DNA of 64,000 nt, taken from positions 4,167,203 through 4,231,202 of the forward strand of contig NZ_JAGINW010000001.1 of the NCBI RefSeq assembly GCF_017876405.1, given 5' to 3'. Both the position numbers and the translations under genes were made by a program. Each line of letters begins with the position of its first letter. Position 1 is the stretch's first letter. The notes under the pieces are model-generated. The model was not told the origin of the DNA. It saw only the letters and a list, made by a program, of their open reading frames with translations, and searched no databases. Positions 35,525 to 45,954 of this stretch are shown piece by piece. The stretch comes from Kibdelosporangium banguiense. Its GTDB lineage: Bacteria > Actinomycetota > Actinomycetes > Mycobacteriales > Pseudonocardiaceae.

Positions 35525-36460
35525 CCTGATGTGGAGTCGTTGCGTCTGCTGGTGCTGGTCGGTGAACTGGGCAGCATCGGCAGGGCGGCGGCCAAGCTCG
35601 GCATCGCCCAGCCGTCGGCGAGCAAGCGGCTGGCCAGCCTGGAGCGCAAACTGGGGCTCGCGTTGGTGGACCGCACGCGCCGCGGCTCCGCCCTGACGCC
35701 TGACGGCCGGGTTGTCATCGACTGGGCGCGGCGAGTGCTTGACGAACTGAACGTCCTGGTCACCGGCGCTGAAGCCCTGCGGTCGCAACGTGCCGCGGAA
35801 CTGCGTGTCGCCGCCAGCCTGACTGTGGCGGAACATCTTGCCGCCGGTTGGATCGGGGAGTTGCGCCGGGCCCGCAACGAACTGTACGTCGGCCTCGTCG
35901 TGACCAACTCCAGCCTGGTGTGCGACCTGGTCCGGGGCGGGGAGGTCGACCTCGGCTTCGTGGAGTCGCCGACGGTCCCGAGCGAGCTCTCGGCCAGACG
36001 AGTCGCGACCGACAGGCTCGCAGTCGTTGTCCCGCCCAACCATCCGTGGGCAAGGCGCAGGCGTCCGCTAACCGCCGTGGAACTGGCCACAACACCGTTG
36101 GTTGTCAGGGAACACGGTTCTGGAACACGCGAAACCCTGGAAACCGCGTTTCGGAGAGCCAAAGTCGGTGAGCTGCGACCTGTCGCCGAGCTGGGGTCGA
36201 CCACGGCAGTCCGCAGCGCGGTGGTCGATGGCGCAGGACCGGCTGTCCTCAGTGTTCTCGCGGTGGATGCCGACCTTTCCGAAGGGCGCCTCGTCGAGGT
36301 CGCCGTGGAAGGTCTGGACCTTCGACGGCAGTTGCGTGCCGTTTGGCCTGGGGGTCGTCGTTTGCTTGGTTCGGCCGCAGAATTGCTGGCTGTGGCGCTG
36401 CGGGCGTCCGGAGTCGACCGGGACGGCGGCTCAGGCGCCAGTGCCGCCGCCGCCCGATAG
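35519..36460 (+). CDS. LysR-family transcriptional regulator
   Basis: The 313-residue regulator starts at ATG 35519. The HTH spans residues 4-62 (SLRLLVLVGELGSIGRAAAKL, QPSASKRLASLERKLG), and the C-terminal two thirds form the effector-binding domain (ELRVAASLTVAEHLAAG, VVVPPNHPWARRRR). It has no adjacent divergent gene, which is unusual for the family, so its target cannot be guessed from context. Confidence 0.9.
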   Translation: MTPDVESLRLLVLVGELGSIGRAAAKLGIAQPSASKRLASLERKLGLALVDRTRRGSALTPDGRVVIDWARRVLDELNVLVTGAEALRSQRAAELRVAASLTVAEHLAAGWIGELRRARNELYVGLVVTNSSLVCDLVRGGEVDLGFVESPTVPSELSARRVATDRLAVVVPPNHPWARRRRPLTAVELATTPLVVREHGSGTRETLETAFRRAKVGELRPVAELGSTTAVRSAVVDGAGPAVLSVLAVDADLSEGRLVEVAVEGLDLRRQLRAVWPGGRRLLGSAAELLAVALRASGVDRDGGSGASAAAAR

Positions 36461-36521
36461 GTTGCCGGATTGACGTCCTCCCCACACCTGAAAGCGGGAA
36501 TCCCCGCCGATTGGAGTCACG

Positions 36522-39303
<2,782 letters not shown>

Positions 39304-39331
39304 GCCGTGAATCGAAGTCGGCGGGGTGAAT

Positions 39332-39356
39332 CCGTGCGAACGGTCCGTTCGCACGG
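39332..39356. terminator. 25-bp palindrome after ligA
   Basis: CCGTGCGAACGG at 39332-39343 is followed by one base and its exact complement at 39345-39356. It lies 29 bp after the ligA stop and before the convergent DUF1203 gene. There is no long T-run. A bidirectional I-shaped terminator is the simplest reading, but a protein-binding site is possible. Confidence 0.5.
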
Positions 39357-39457
39357 GTTCGTCTTGCCTGAGTGGAACTGTTGTCGGGGTCGCGTTCGTT
39401 CCGTAGTTGAAGTCGCGCACGGGGAGGCCGAGGCTCAGGCGGATCTCGATTCAAGCC

Positions 39458-39925
39458 CTAGGCCTGGCGCACCAGGAAGTGGAAACAGCCTGCCGTCCCG
39501 CTGCGGGCGTGCAGGTAGGCCACGTCCGGCTGACCGAGGACATCCCCAACCGCTTGTTCGTGGTCGTCCTCGGGCTCAAGGAACGTGATGTGGTCGTACG
39601 CCCGCGCCCCACTGTGGTCGAACGGGTTCAGAATCGCCTTGTTGTTCAGGAAAACCGCAGGATAGCGATCAATCTCGGCATACCCGTCGCACGCGTCGTG
39701 GTGCACGAAAACCGGCCCAGCCTCCATCCACGGACTGGGCGATTCCCAAGGCGTGTAACAGATCAACGCGATATCTTCGTCTACATCGGCTTTCCGCAGG
39801 CAGCACCGCAACGGCTCCCAGCCTTCGGCCACCCGCAACTGCCACTTGTTACCGAGCTCGTCGTGCCCCGCCGAGCGCATCGCCTCAAGCCGCTCGGCGG
39901 GAATCGCCGTGTATCGAATCTCCAT
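39458..39925 (-). CDS. DUF1203-family protein
   Basis: The 155-residue soluble protein starts MEIRYTAIPAERLEAMR. Landmarks of DUF1203 are PLRCCLRKADVDEDIALICY, GPVFVHHDAC and PFDHSGARAYDHITFLEP. The family function is unknown. It converges with ligA and lies 55 bp downstream of the SDR operon on the same strand. Confidence 0.8.
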   Translation of the reverse strand: MEIRYTAIPAERLEAMRSAGHDELGNKWQLRVAEGWEPLRCCLRKADVDEDIALICYTPWESPSPWMEAGPVFVHHDACDGYAEIDRYPAVFLNNKAILNPFDHSGARAYDHITFLEPEDDHEQAVGDVLGQPDVAYLHARSGTAGCFHFLVRQA

Positions 39926-39980
39926 ACCGCAAGCCTGCTCAGCCCACCGCTGCGAAGCTGGCGGTTTCCAGCCATGGCTC

Positions 39981-40757
39981 TCAGTCCAGGTCTTCGACTT
40001 TTCGCTGCAGTTTGTTCATGCCGGCGATCCAGCGGTCGTTCTGGGTCGCGCGGGCGGCGTAGTAGTCGGCGACCTCGGGGTGCGGCAGGATCAGGAACTT
40101 CTCGCCGCGCAAGGCCTCCACGACGAGGTCGGCGACCTGCTCGGCTTCGATGAGGCTGTCGCCCATCAGGAGTTTGCCGCCTGCGCCGGTGTCCTCGTAC
40201 ATCTTGGTGCGGACGCCCTGTGGGCACAGGGCTTGCACGCTGATGCCGCGGTGCTTGTACGTGGCGAGCAGCCACTCGGCGAAGGCCAAGGCGCCGTGCT
40301 TGGTGACCGAGTACGGCGCTGAGCCGAGGCTGGTGAGCAGGCCTGCCGCTGACACGGTGGCGAGGAAGTGGCCCCGGCCGCGCTCGAGCCAGGCTGGCAG
40401 CAGGGCACGCGCAGCGCGCACGTGCGACATCACGTTCACGTCCCAGGTACGCGCCCAGACGTCCTCGGTCGCTTCGGCGCCGCCCATCGGTGCGATTCCG
40501 GCGTTGGCGCAGTACATGTCGATCTCGCCCAGCGATGCGCGGGCGGCGGCGATCAGCGCCTCGACACCGTCCTCGCTGGCCGCGTCGCCCACAACTGCTT
40601 GCGCGCCAAGCGAAGAAGCCACGGCTTCCACCGAGCTGTCCACATCGGCCAGGACCAGCCGGGCGCCTTCGGCGGCGAACCGGCGGGCCAGGGCCTCACC
40701 GATGCCACGGCCGGCGCCGGTGATGACGACGCCGGCGTCCTTCAGATCGACGCTCAC
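39981..40757 (-). CDS. Short-chain dehydrogenase/reductase
   Basis: The 258-residue SDR has the Rossmann motif TGAGRGIGEALAR, the NAG motif (CANAGIAPMGG) and the catalytic YSVTK. It is a classical SDR likely using NAD(P)H; the substrate is unknown, though neighbours point to acyl-CoA or hydroxyacyl derivatives. It overlaps the upstream SDR gene by four bases (ATGA), forming a two-gene operon. Confidence 0.92.
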   Translation of the reverse strand: MSVDLKDAGVVITGAGRGIGEALARRFAAEGARLVLADVDSSVEAVASSLGAQAVVGDAASEDGVEALIAAARASLGEIDMYCANAGIAPMGGAEATEDVWARTWDVNVMSHVRAARALLPAWLERGRGHFLATVSAAGLLTSLGSAPYSVTKHGALAFAEWLLATYKHRGISVQALCPQGVRTKMYEDTGAGGKLLMGDSLIEAEQVADLVVEALRGEKFLILPHPEVADYYAARATQNDRWIAGMNKLQRKVEDLD

Positions 40758-41506
40758 AGGCCGCCGCCTAGCGTTATGCCGCCGTCGAGCACGATCGTCT
40801 GGCCGGTGATCCAGCCTGCCTCGTCGGACAGCAGGAACGCGACCGCGCCGGCGATGTCGGCGGGCACACCGAGCCGCTTGAGCGGGTAGTGCTGCGCCAC
40901 CGCCTCCTCGTGCTCACCGATCAACGCGTCGGCGAACTTGGTCTTCACGATGGCCGGGGCGACCGCGTTGACCCGGATCTTCGGGCTCAGGTCGACGGCG
41001 AGTTCCATGGTCAGCCTGATCAGGGCGGCCTTGCTGACGCCGTACATGCCGATGCCGGACGACGCGCGCAGGCCGGCGACGGACGACACGTTCACGATCG
41101 AGCCGCCGTGCTCACCCATCCAGGCGTCGCGGACCTTGCGGGTCCAGGCCAGCGGCGCGAGCACGTTCACGCCGAAGATCTTGGCCGCGGCGGCCGGGTC
41201 GACGTCGACGACCGGGCCGAACACCGGGTTGATGCCGGTGTTGTTGACCAGCATGTCGACCTTGCCGAACGCCTCGACGGTGCGCGCGATGGCCTCGTCC
41301 TGGTGGTCGGAGTCGTCGGCCTTGCCGGGCACGAAGATCGCGTTCTGCGGCCCGCCGAGCTGGCCGGCCGCCTCTTCGAGGGCCTCGGGCTTGCGCGCGG
41401 TGATGCACACCTTGGCGCCCCGCTCGGTCAGCTCCTTGGCGATCCCCAGCCCGATGCCCCGGCTCGCGCCGGTGACGATCGCCACGCGATCCTTGAACGA
41501 GGTCAC
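40754..41506 (-). CDS. FabG-like short-chain dehydrogenase/reductase
   Basis: The 250-residue SDR has TGASRGIGLGIAKEL, the NNTGINPVFG motif, catalytic Ser in NVSSVAGLR and YGVSK, and the C-terminal SDEAGWITGQTIVLDGG seen in 3-oxoacyl reductases. The likely reaction is reversible 3-oxoacyl/3-hydroxyacyl reduction. An operator-like palindrome lies 24 bp upstream of its start and is shared with the divergent TetR gene. Confidence 0.92.
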   Translation of the reverse strand: MTSFKDRVAIVTGASRGIGLGIAKELTERGAKVCITARKPEALEEAAGQLGGPQNAIFVPGKADDSDHQDEAIARTVEAFGKVDMLVNNTGINPVFGPVVDVDPAAAAKIFGVNVLAPLAWTRKVRDAWMGEHGGSIVNVSSVAGLRASSGIGMYGVSKAALIRLTMELAVDLSPKIRVNAVAPAIVKTKFADALIGEHEEAVAQHYPLKRLGVPADIAGAVAFLLSDEAGWITGQTIVLDGGITLGGGL

Positions 41507-41530
41507 AACTGCCGTCCTTTCCTACACGAC

Positions 41531-41546
41531 CTAAGCGTCCGCTTAG
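41531..41546. promoter_or_regulatory. TetR-type operator, copy 1
   Basis: CTAAGCG-TC-CGCTTAG is a perfect dyad in the divergent promoter between the SDR operon and the first TetR gene. Two closely related copies occur at 42225 and 43052. Confidence 0.7.
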
Positions 41547-41566
41547 CGTGACGATACTGTCGAACC

Positions 41567-42181
41567 ATGACGATGTCGCTGCCCGCGGACCTGTGGCCGG
41601 ACGTCAAGCCGGAAGCCGCCCGCCGGCTGATGTACGCGGCTGTCGAGTCCTTCGCCACGGTCGGCTTCCACGCCACCACGACCAGGGACATCGCCACCGC
41701 CGCCGGGATGAGCCCGGCCGCGTTGTACGTGCACTTCCCGTCCAAGTCGGCCCTGCTGTTCGAGATCAGCCGGTCCGGGCACGAGCAGACGCTTGCTCTG
41801 GTGCAGGACCTGACCAGCGGCGACGGCACGCCCCCGGACAAGATGCGCGCGCTCGTGGAGGACTTCGTGGAGTGGCACGCGCGGCGCCACACCGTCGCCC
41901 GGGTCGTCCAATACGAGCTGGAGGCCTTGCCTGAACAGGAGTTCTCGGTCGTCGCCGGCCTGCGCAGGCGGATCGAGCAGGCCTTCCGGTCGCTGATCGC
42001 CGAGGGCGTGCGCACCGGCGCGTTCACCGTGCCGGACGAGAAGACCGCCGCTCGCGCTGTGCTGTCCCTGGGTATCGACGTGGCCCGGTGGTACAGCGAA
42101 CGCACCCGCAAGACGCCCCGGGCCCTTGGCCGCGAGTACGCCACGCTGGTGCTGCGCATGCTCGGCTCCTCTGCGGAGTAG
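41567..42181 (+). CDS. TetR-family regulator of the acyl-CoA cluster (first)
   Basis: The 204-residue regulator has an HTH near residues 15-62 (RRLMYAAVESFATVGFHATTT, AALYVHFPSKSALLFEI) and a helical ligand-binding C-terminus. Divergence from the SDR operon and the shared palindrome point to local regulation, possibly by an acyl-CoA. It ends in a short convergent spacer that contains a second operator-like copy. Confidence 0.9.
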   Translation: MTMSLPADLWPDVKPEAARRLMYAAVESFATVGFHATTTRDIATAAGMSPAALYVHFPSKSALLFEISRSGHEQTLALVQDLTSGDGTPPDKMRALVEDFVEWHARRHTVARVVQYELEALPEQEFSVVAGLRRRIEQAFRSLIAEGVRTGAFTVPDEKTAARAVLSLGIDVARWYSERTRKTPRALGREYATLVLRMLGSSAE

Positions 42182-42224
42182 GCAGTTACCGGCATACCTA
42201 CCAGTCGGTGCCCAGGTCTGCATA

Positions 42225-42240
42225 CTAAGCGGTTGCTTAC
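42225..42240. promoter_or_regulatory. TetR-type operator, copy 2 (in a convergent spacer)
   Basis: CTAAGCGGTTGCTTAC matches copy 3 at 15 of 16 bases but lies between two gene 3' ends, just after the enoyl-CoA hydratase stop. It has no gene start next to it, so it may be a relict site. Confidence 0.55.
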
Positions 42241-42241
42241 C

Positions 42242-43042
42242 TCACACCAGCGGTGTGTACGGCGGGAACTCCGGCGCACGACGTTCGGCCCAGCTCGTGA
42301 GGCCTTCCTTCAGTTCCGGATGCCCGAAGGACTCGATCATCAGCCGGGCCGCCCGCGCGCCGGATTCCTCCAGCGTGAGGTCGGCTTCCTCGCGGATCTG
42401 ACGCTTCATCACGGCCATCGACCGCGGCGCGCTGTAGGTGGCCAGTTCGGCGGCGTACGCCTGGGCGGCCGGCACCAGATCCTCAGCGAGGTGTACCTCC
42501 TCCACCAGGCCGTACTCCAGGGCGGCCTCGGCGATGAATGTCCGGCCGGAAAGCAGCAGGTCCATCGCCCGTCCACGCCCGATAAGCCGCGGCAACAGGT
42601 GTGCGAGGCCGTACTCGGCGATCAGGCCGCGCCGGGCGAACGCCGTGGTGAACTTGGCGCCTTCCACGGCGAACCGGACATCGGCCGTGCACGCGATCAC
42701 GAAACCCAGCCCGGCGCAGCCGCCGTTGATGGCCGCGATGACAGGCTTGCCGATGAACGCCGCGGCCTGCACGTGCGAGACCATCGCGTCGCCCTCGGCA
42801 TCGCCTGCGTTCTCACCGGTGATCCCGGACAGCAGGTCCAGGTCGGCGCCGGGGCAGAACGACCGTCCGGCGCCGGTCACGACGATCGCGCGCACCGCCG
42901 GGTCCGCCTCGAGTTGCCTGAGCAGCGTGCCGTAGCGGCGCTCCATGGCGAGGTCCATCGCGTTGTTTCGATCCGGTCGCTCGAACGTCACCGTGGCGAC
43001 GCCGGCGGCCACCGTGCAGCGCACGCCGTCCTGGAGTGTCAT
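42242..43042 (-). CDS. Enoyl-CoA hydratase/isomerase family protein
   Basis: The 266-residue crotonase-fold protein has the oxyanion-hole segments RSFCPGADLDLL and NGGCAGLGFVIACTADVRFA. In the second, Glu residues expected in hydratases are partly replaced, so the activity may be isomerase or hydrolase rather than strict hydration. It acts on acyl-CoA thioesters. It is divergent from the second TetR, with an operator-like site 10 bp upstream of its ATG. Confidence 0.9.
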   Translation of the reverse strand: MTLQDGVRCTVAAGVATVTFERPDRNNAMDLAMERRYGTLLRQLEADPAVRAIVVTGAGRSFCPGADLDLLSGITGENAGDAEGDAMVSHVQAAAFIGKPVIAAINGGCAGLGFVIACTADVRFAVEGAKFTTAFARRGLIAEYGLAHLLPRLIGRGRAMDLLLSGRTFIAEAALEYGLVEEVHLAEDLVPAAQAYAAELATYSAPRSMAVMKRQIREEADLTLEESGARAARLMIESFGHPELKEGLTSWAERRAPEFPPYTPLV

Positions 43043-43051
43043 GCCGACATG

Positions 43052-43067
43052 CTAAGCGGTTGCTTAG
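43052..43067. promoter_or_regulatory. TetR-type operator, copy 3
   Basis: CTAAGC-GGTT-GCTTAG lies 9 bp upstream of the enoyl-CoA hydratase start in the divergent promoter shared with the second TetR gene. It shares its half-sites with the palindrome at 41531. Confidence 0.7.
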
Positions 43068-43090
43068 ATCACGTCGAGGTTTCCCTGCGA

Positions 43091-43106
43091 CATACCAAGC
43101 AGTATG
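43091..43106. promoter_or_regulatory. CATAC-N6-GTATG dyad before the second TetR
   Basis: A 5-bp perfect inverted repeat with a 6-bp spacer lies about 35 bp before ATG 43142. It may be a separate autoregulatory site of the second TetR, distinct from the CTAAGC motif. Confidence 0.35.
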
Positions 43107-43141
43107 GTTGCTGCGTCTGGGATAGCGAAGGGAAGCCGACG

Positions 43142-43750
43142 ATGGCACGCAGGCCGGTCAGTGCGGCGTCTGGTGTGGACGAGCGGCTGCTGGCCGAGGC
43201 GACCAGGCTGTTCGCCAAGCGGGGCTTCGACCGCACGTCCGTCCAGGACATCGTCGAGGCGGCCGGTGTCACCAAGGGCGCGATGTACCACTACTTCGGC
43301 TCCAAGGACGACCTGCTGCACGAGATCTACGGCCGTGTCCTGCGTGAACAGACCGCGCGGCTGGAGAAGTTCGCGGCCAGTGAGGCTCCCGCGCCCCGGC
43401 GGCTGAAGGCCGCCGCCGCGGACGTGGTCATCACGACCATCGAGAACATGGACGACGTCAAGATCTTCGGCCAGTCCATGCACCTGCTCGCCCCGGGCAA
43501 ACAGCGCGCCGTGCGGGCCGAGCGCCGCAAATACCACGAGCAGTTCCGCGCACTGATCGAAGAAGGCCAGCGCGACGGGGACTTCCGCACGGATGTCCCA
43601 GCCGACCTGGTCGTCGACTACTTCTTCGGCTCCGTGCACCACTTGGGCGTCTGGTACCGCCGCAACGGCAAGTTGTCGCCCGGCCAGGTCGCCGAGCACT
43701 ACGCCGATCTCTTGCTGACATCACTGAACGACAAGGAGACAGCCGAATGA
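43142..43750 (+). CDS. TetR-family regulator of the acyl-CoA cluster (second)
   Basis: The 202-residue regulator starts at ATG 43142. The HTH (ATRLFAKRGFDRTSVQDIVEA, GAMYHYFGSKDDLLHEIYG) is close to those of actinobacterial fatty-acid and sterol regulators of the KstR2/FadR type. Its stop overlaps the downstream SDR start (ATGA), so it is the first gene of a five-gene catabolic operon. Confidence 0.92.
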   Translation: MARRPVSAASGVDERLLAEATRLFAKRGFDRTSVQDIVEAAGVTKGAMYHYFGSKDDLLHEIYGRVLREQTARLEKFAASEAPAPRRLKAAAADVVITTIENMDDVKIFGQSMHLLAPGKQRAVRAERRKYHEQFRALIEEGQRDGDFRTDVPADLVVDYFFGSVHHLGVWYRRNGKLSPGQVAEHYADLLLTSLNDKETAE

Positions 43751-44502
43751 GCCACTCGAAGGTCGCGATCGTCACGGGTGCCGCGCGCGGCATCGGAGCA
43801 GCCGTGGCGCGGCGGCTCGCCACCGACGGATTCGCGGTCGCGCTGCTCGACCTCGACGACGCCGGTGTCAAGGAAGGCGCCGCCGCGATCGTGGCCGAGG
43901 GTGGCAAGGCGATCGGTCTGAGTGTCGACGTGAGCGACACCGAGAACGTCGAGGCCGTGGTCGCGCAGGTCGCCGAAGAGCTCGGTGCACCGACAGTGCT
44001 GATCAACAACGCCGGTATCACCAGGGACAACCTGCTGTTCAAGATGACCGACGCGGACTGGGACTCGGTGATCGGTGTGCACCTGCGCGGCTCGTTCGTG
44101 ATGAGCCGGGCGGTCCAGAAGCACATGACCGAGCAGGGCTGGGGCCGGATCGTGAACCTGTCCAGCACGTCCGCGCTGGGCAACCGCGGCCAGGCCAACT
44201 ACTCCGCGGCCAAGGCGGGCCTGCAGGGCTTCACCAAGACACTGGCGATCGAACTCGGCAAGTTCGGCGTGACGGTCAACGCGATCGCACCCGGTTTCAT
44301 CGCCACCGACATGACCGCGGCCACCGCCGAGCGGGTCGGGGTGTCCTTTGAGGACTTCAAAGCCGGTGCGGCGTCGCAGATCCCGGTCCGCCGGGTCGGC
44401 GAGCCGGAGGACATCGCCCACCTGGCGTCGTTCTTCGTCAGTGAGGGAGCCGGATTCATTTCCGGCCAGGTCGTGTACGCCGCCGGTGGACCCACGGACT
44501 GA
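43747..44502 (+). CDS. FabG-like 3-oxoacyl reductase (SDR)
   Basis: The 251-residue SDR has TGAARGIGAAVARRL, the NNAGITRD motif, NLSSTSALGNRGQANYSAAKAG with catalytic Ser, Tyr and Lys, and a C-terminal SGQVVYAAGG. These are the features of FabG/3-hydroxyacyl-CoA dehydrogenases. It probably performs the oxidoreduction step of the acyl-CoA pathway together with MaoC and the acyl-CoA dehydrogenase downstream. Confidence 0.93.
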   Translation: MSHSKVAIVTGAARGIGAAVARRLATDGFAVALLDLDDAGVKEGAAAIVAEGGKAIGLSVDVSDTENVEAVVAQVAEELGAPTVLINNAGITRDNLLFKMTDADWDSVIGVHLRGSFVMSRAVQKHMTEQGWGRIVNLSSTSALGNRGQANYSAAKAGLQGFTKTLAIELGKFGVTVNAIAPGFIATDMTAATAERVGVSFEDFKAGAASQIPVRRVGEPEDIAHLASFFVSEGAGFISGQVVYAAGGPTD

Positions 44503-44515
44503 AAGGCGCTTGGAC

Positions 44516-44968
44516 ATGCGAGTCTTCAAGGACATCGAGGAGTTGGCCGCGGCCAAGGGCGAGGTGCTCGGCACCGGCGAGTGGCGTGAGGTCACTCAGG
44601 ACGCGGTGAATCTTTTCGCCGACGCGACCGGCGACCACCAGTGGATCCACGTGGATGTCGAGCGGGCTGAGGCCGGTCCGTTCGGCGGCCCGATCGCGCA
44701 CGGGTACATGACCCTGTCGCTGGTTCCGGTGCTGGTCAAGGACATCTACCGGGTCGAGAACGTGACCATGGTGGTCAACTACGGCTCGAACAAGGTCCGG
44801 TTCCCGTCGCCGGTGCGGGTCGGCTCCCGCGTCCGGGCCACGTCGGAACTGCTCGACATCACCGACGTCCCGGGCGGCAAGCAGGCGGTCACCAAGGTCA
44901 CCATCGAGATCGAGGGCGCGGACAAGCCCGCCTGCGTCGCAGAGATCGTCAGCAGGGTCATCGCATGA
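44516..44968 (+). CDS. MaoC-family (R)-enoyl-CoA hydratase
   Basis: The 150-residue hot-dog protein starts at ATG 44516. It carries the hydratase-2 signature DATGDHQWIHVDVERA with catalytic Asp and His, then GGPIAHGYMTLSL. It adds water to enoyl-CoA to give (R)-3-hydroxyacyl-CoA. It overlaps the following gene by four bases and sits 13 bp after the SDR. Confidence 0.93.
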   Translation: MRVFKDIEELAAAKGEVLGTGEWREVTQDAVNLFADATGDHQWIHVDVERAEAGPFGGPIAHGYMTLSLVPVLVKDIYRVENVTMVVNYGSNKVRFPSPVRVGSRVRATSELLDITDVPGGKQAVTKVTIEIEGADKPACVAEIVSRVIA

Positions 44969-45954
44969 GCCTGCCCGGACTCGACCTGGAGAAACTCGCC
45001 GGCCGACTGGGCGACGGGCCGTTGCAGGCCGAACGCGTCGAAGGCGGCCGTTCCAACCTGACCTACATCGTCACGGACGGGACATCGAAGTGGGTCGTCC
45101 GCCGGCCGCCGCTGGGGCACGTGCTGCCGACCGCGCACGACATGGCCCGTGAGTACCGGGTGATCTCGGCTCTGAAGGACACCGACGTTCCGGTTCCGGG
45201 CACACTGTTTCTCTGTGAGGACACCGAAGTACTCGGTGCGCCGTTCTACGTCATGGAGTTCATGCCCGGAATTCCCTACCGTAACAGGGAAGAACTCGGC
45301 GCACTCGGCGCCGGGCGAACCCGGTCGATCGCTCTGTCGCTGGTGGACACACTGGTCGATCTGCACGCAGTGGACCCGGCTTCGGTCGGGCTTGCCGATT
45401 TCGGCCGTCCGGAGGGCTATCTGGAGCGCCAGTTGCGGCGGTGGGGCAAGCAGTTGGACGCTTCCCGCAGCCGTGACCTGCCTGGTATCGACCGGCTGCA
45501 CTCGCGTTTGGCCGAGCGCTTGCCCAAGTCCAAGGACGCCACGATCCTGCACGGCGACTACCGGCTGGACAACACACTGGTGCTCGACGACAAGATCAAC
45601 GCGGTCCTGGACTGGGAGATGTCGACTCTCGGCGACCCGCTGGCAGACCTGGGCCTGATGGTCGCCTACGCGACGCGCGAGGCGCCGGACGACTCTGTGA
45701 TCGCGAACGTCAGCGGCGCGCCGGGCTACCCGAGTACCGACGAGGTGATCGCGCACTACGCCCAGCGGTCCGGCCGTGATGTGTCCGAACTGGACTGGTA
45801 CATCGCGTTCAACTTCTTCAAGCTCGCGGTGATCACCGAGGGGATCTACTACCGCTTCAGCCAGGGCAAGACCGTGGGGGAGGGCTTCGAACAGGTCGGC
45901 GCGCTCGTCGAACCCGTTGTCGCGCAGGGCAACGCCACGCTCAAGGAGAACTGA
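44965..45954 (+). CDS. APH/choline kinase-like protein linked to acyl-CoA dehydrogenase
   Basis: The 329-residue kinase-fold protein has the catalytic loop ILHGDYRLDNTLV and the metal-binding VLDWEMSTLGDPLADLG. Proteins of this kind pair with, or are fused to, acyl-CoA dehydrogenases (ACAD10/11-like) and phosphorylate 4-hydroxy acids or their CoA esters. The one-base overlap with the acyl-CoA dehydrogenase gene supports the same role here. An antibiotic-resistance function is unlikely in this context. Confidence 0.88.
   Translation: MSLPGLDLEKLAGRLGDGPLQAERVEGGRSNLTYIVTDGTSKWVVRRPPLGHVLPTAHDMAREYRVISALKDTDVPVPGTLFLCEDTEVLGAPFYVMEFMPGIPYRNREELGALGAGRTRSIALSLVDTLVDLHAVDPASVGLADFGRPEGYLERQLRRWGKQLDASRSRDLPGIDRLHSRLAERLPKSKDATILHGDYRLDNTLVLDDKINAVLDWEMSTLGDPLADLGLMVAYATREAPDDSVIANVSGAPGYPSTDEVIAHYAQRSGRDVSELDWYIAFNFFKLAVITEGIYYRFSQGKTVGEGFEQVGALVEPVVAQGNATLKEN

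Noticed and set aside
39407-40153. 248-codon plus-strand frame after ligA
   Set aside because: It crosses the DUF1203 gene and the start of the SDR region on the opposite strand and has no motifs.
44965-45954. Aminoglycoside resistance phosphotransferase
   Set aside because: The kinase-like fold is tightly coupled to an acyl-CoA dehydrogenase gene, the known setting of hydroxyacyl kinase-like proteins.
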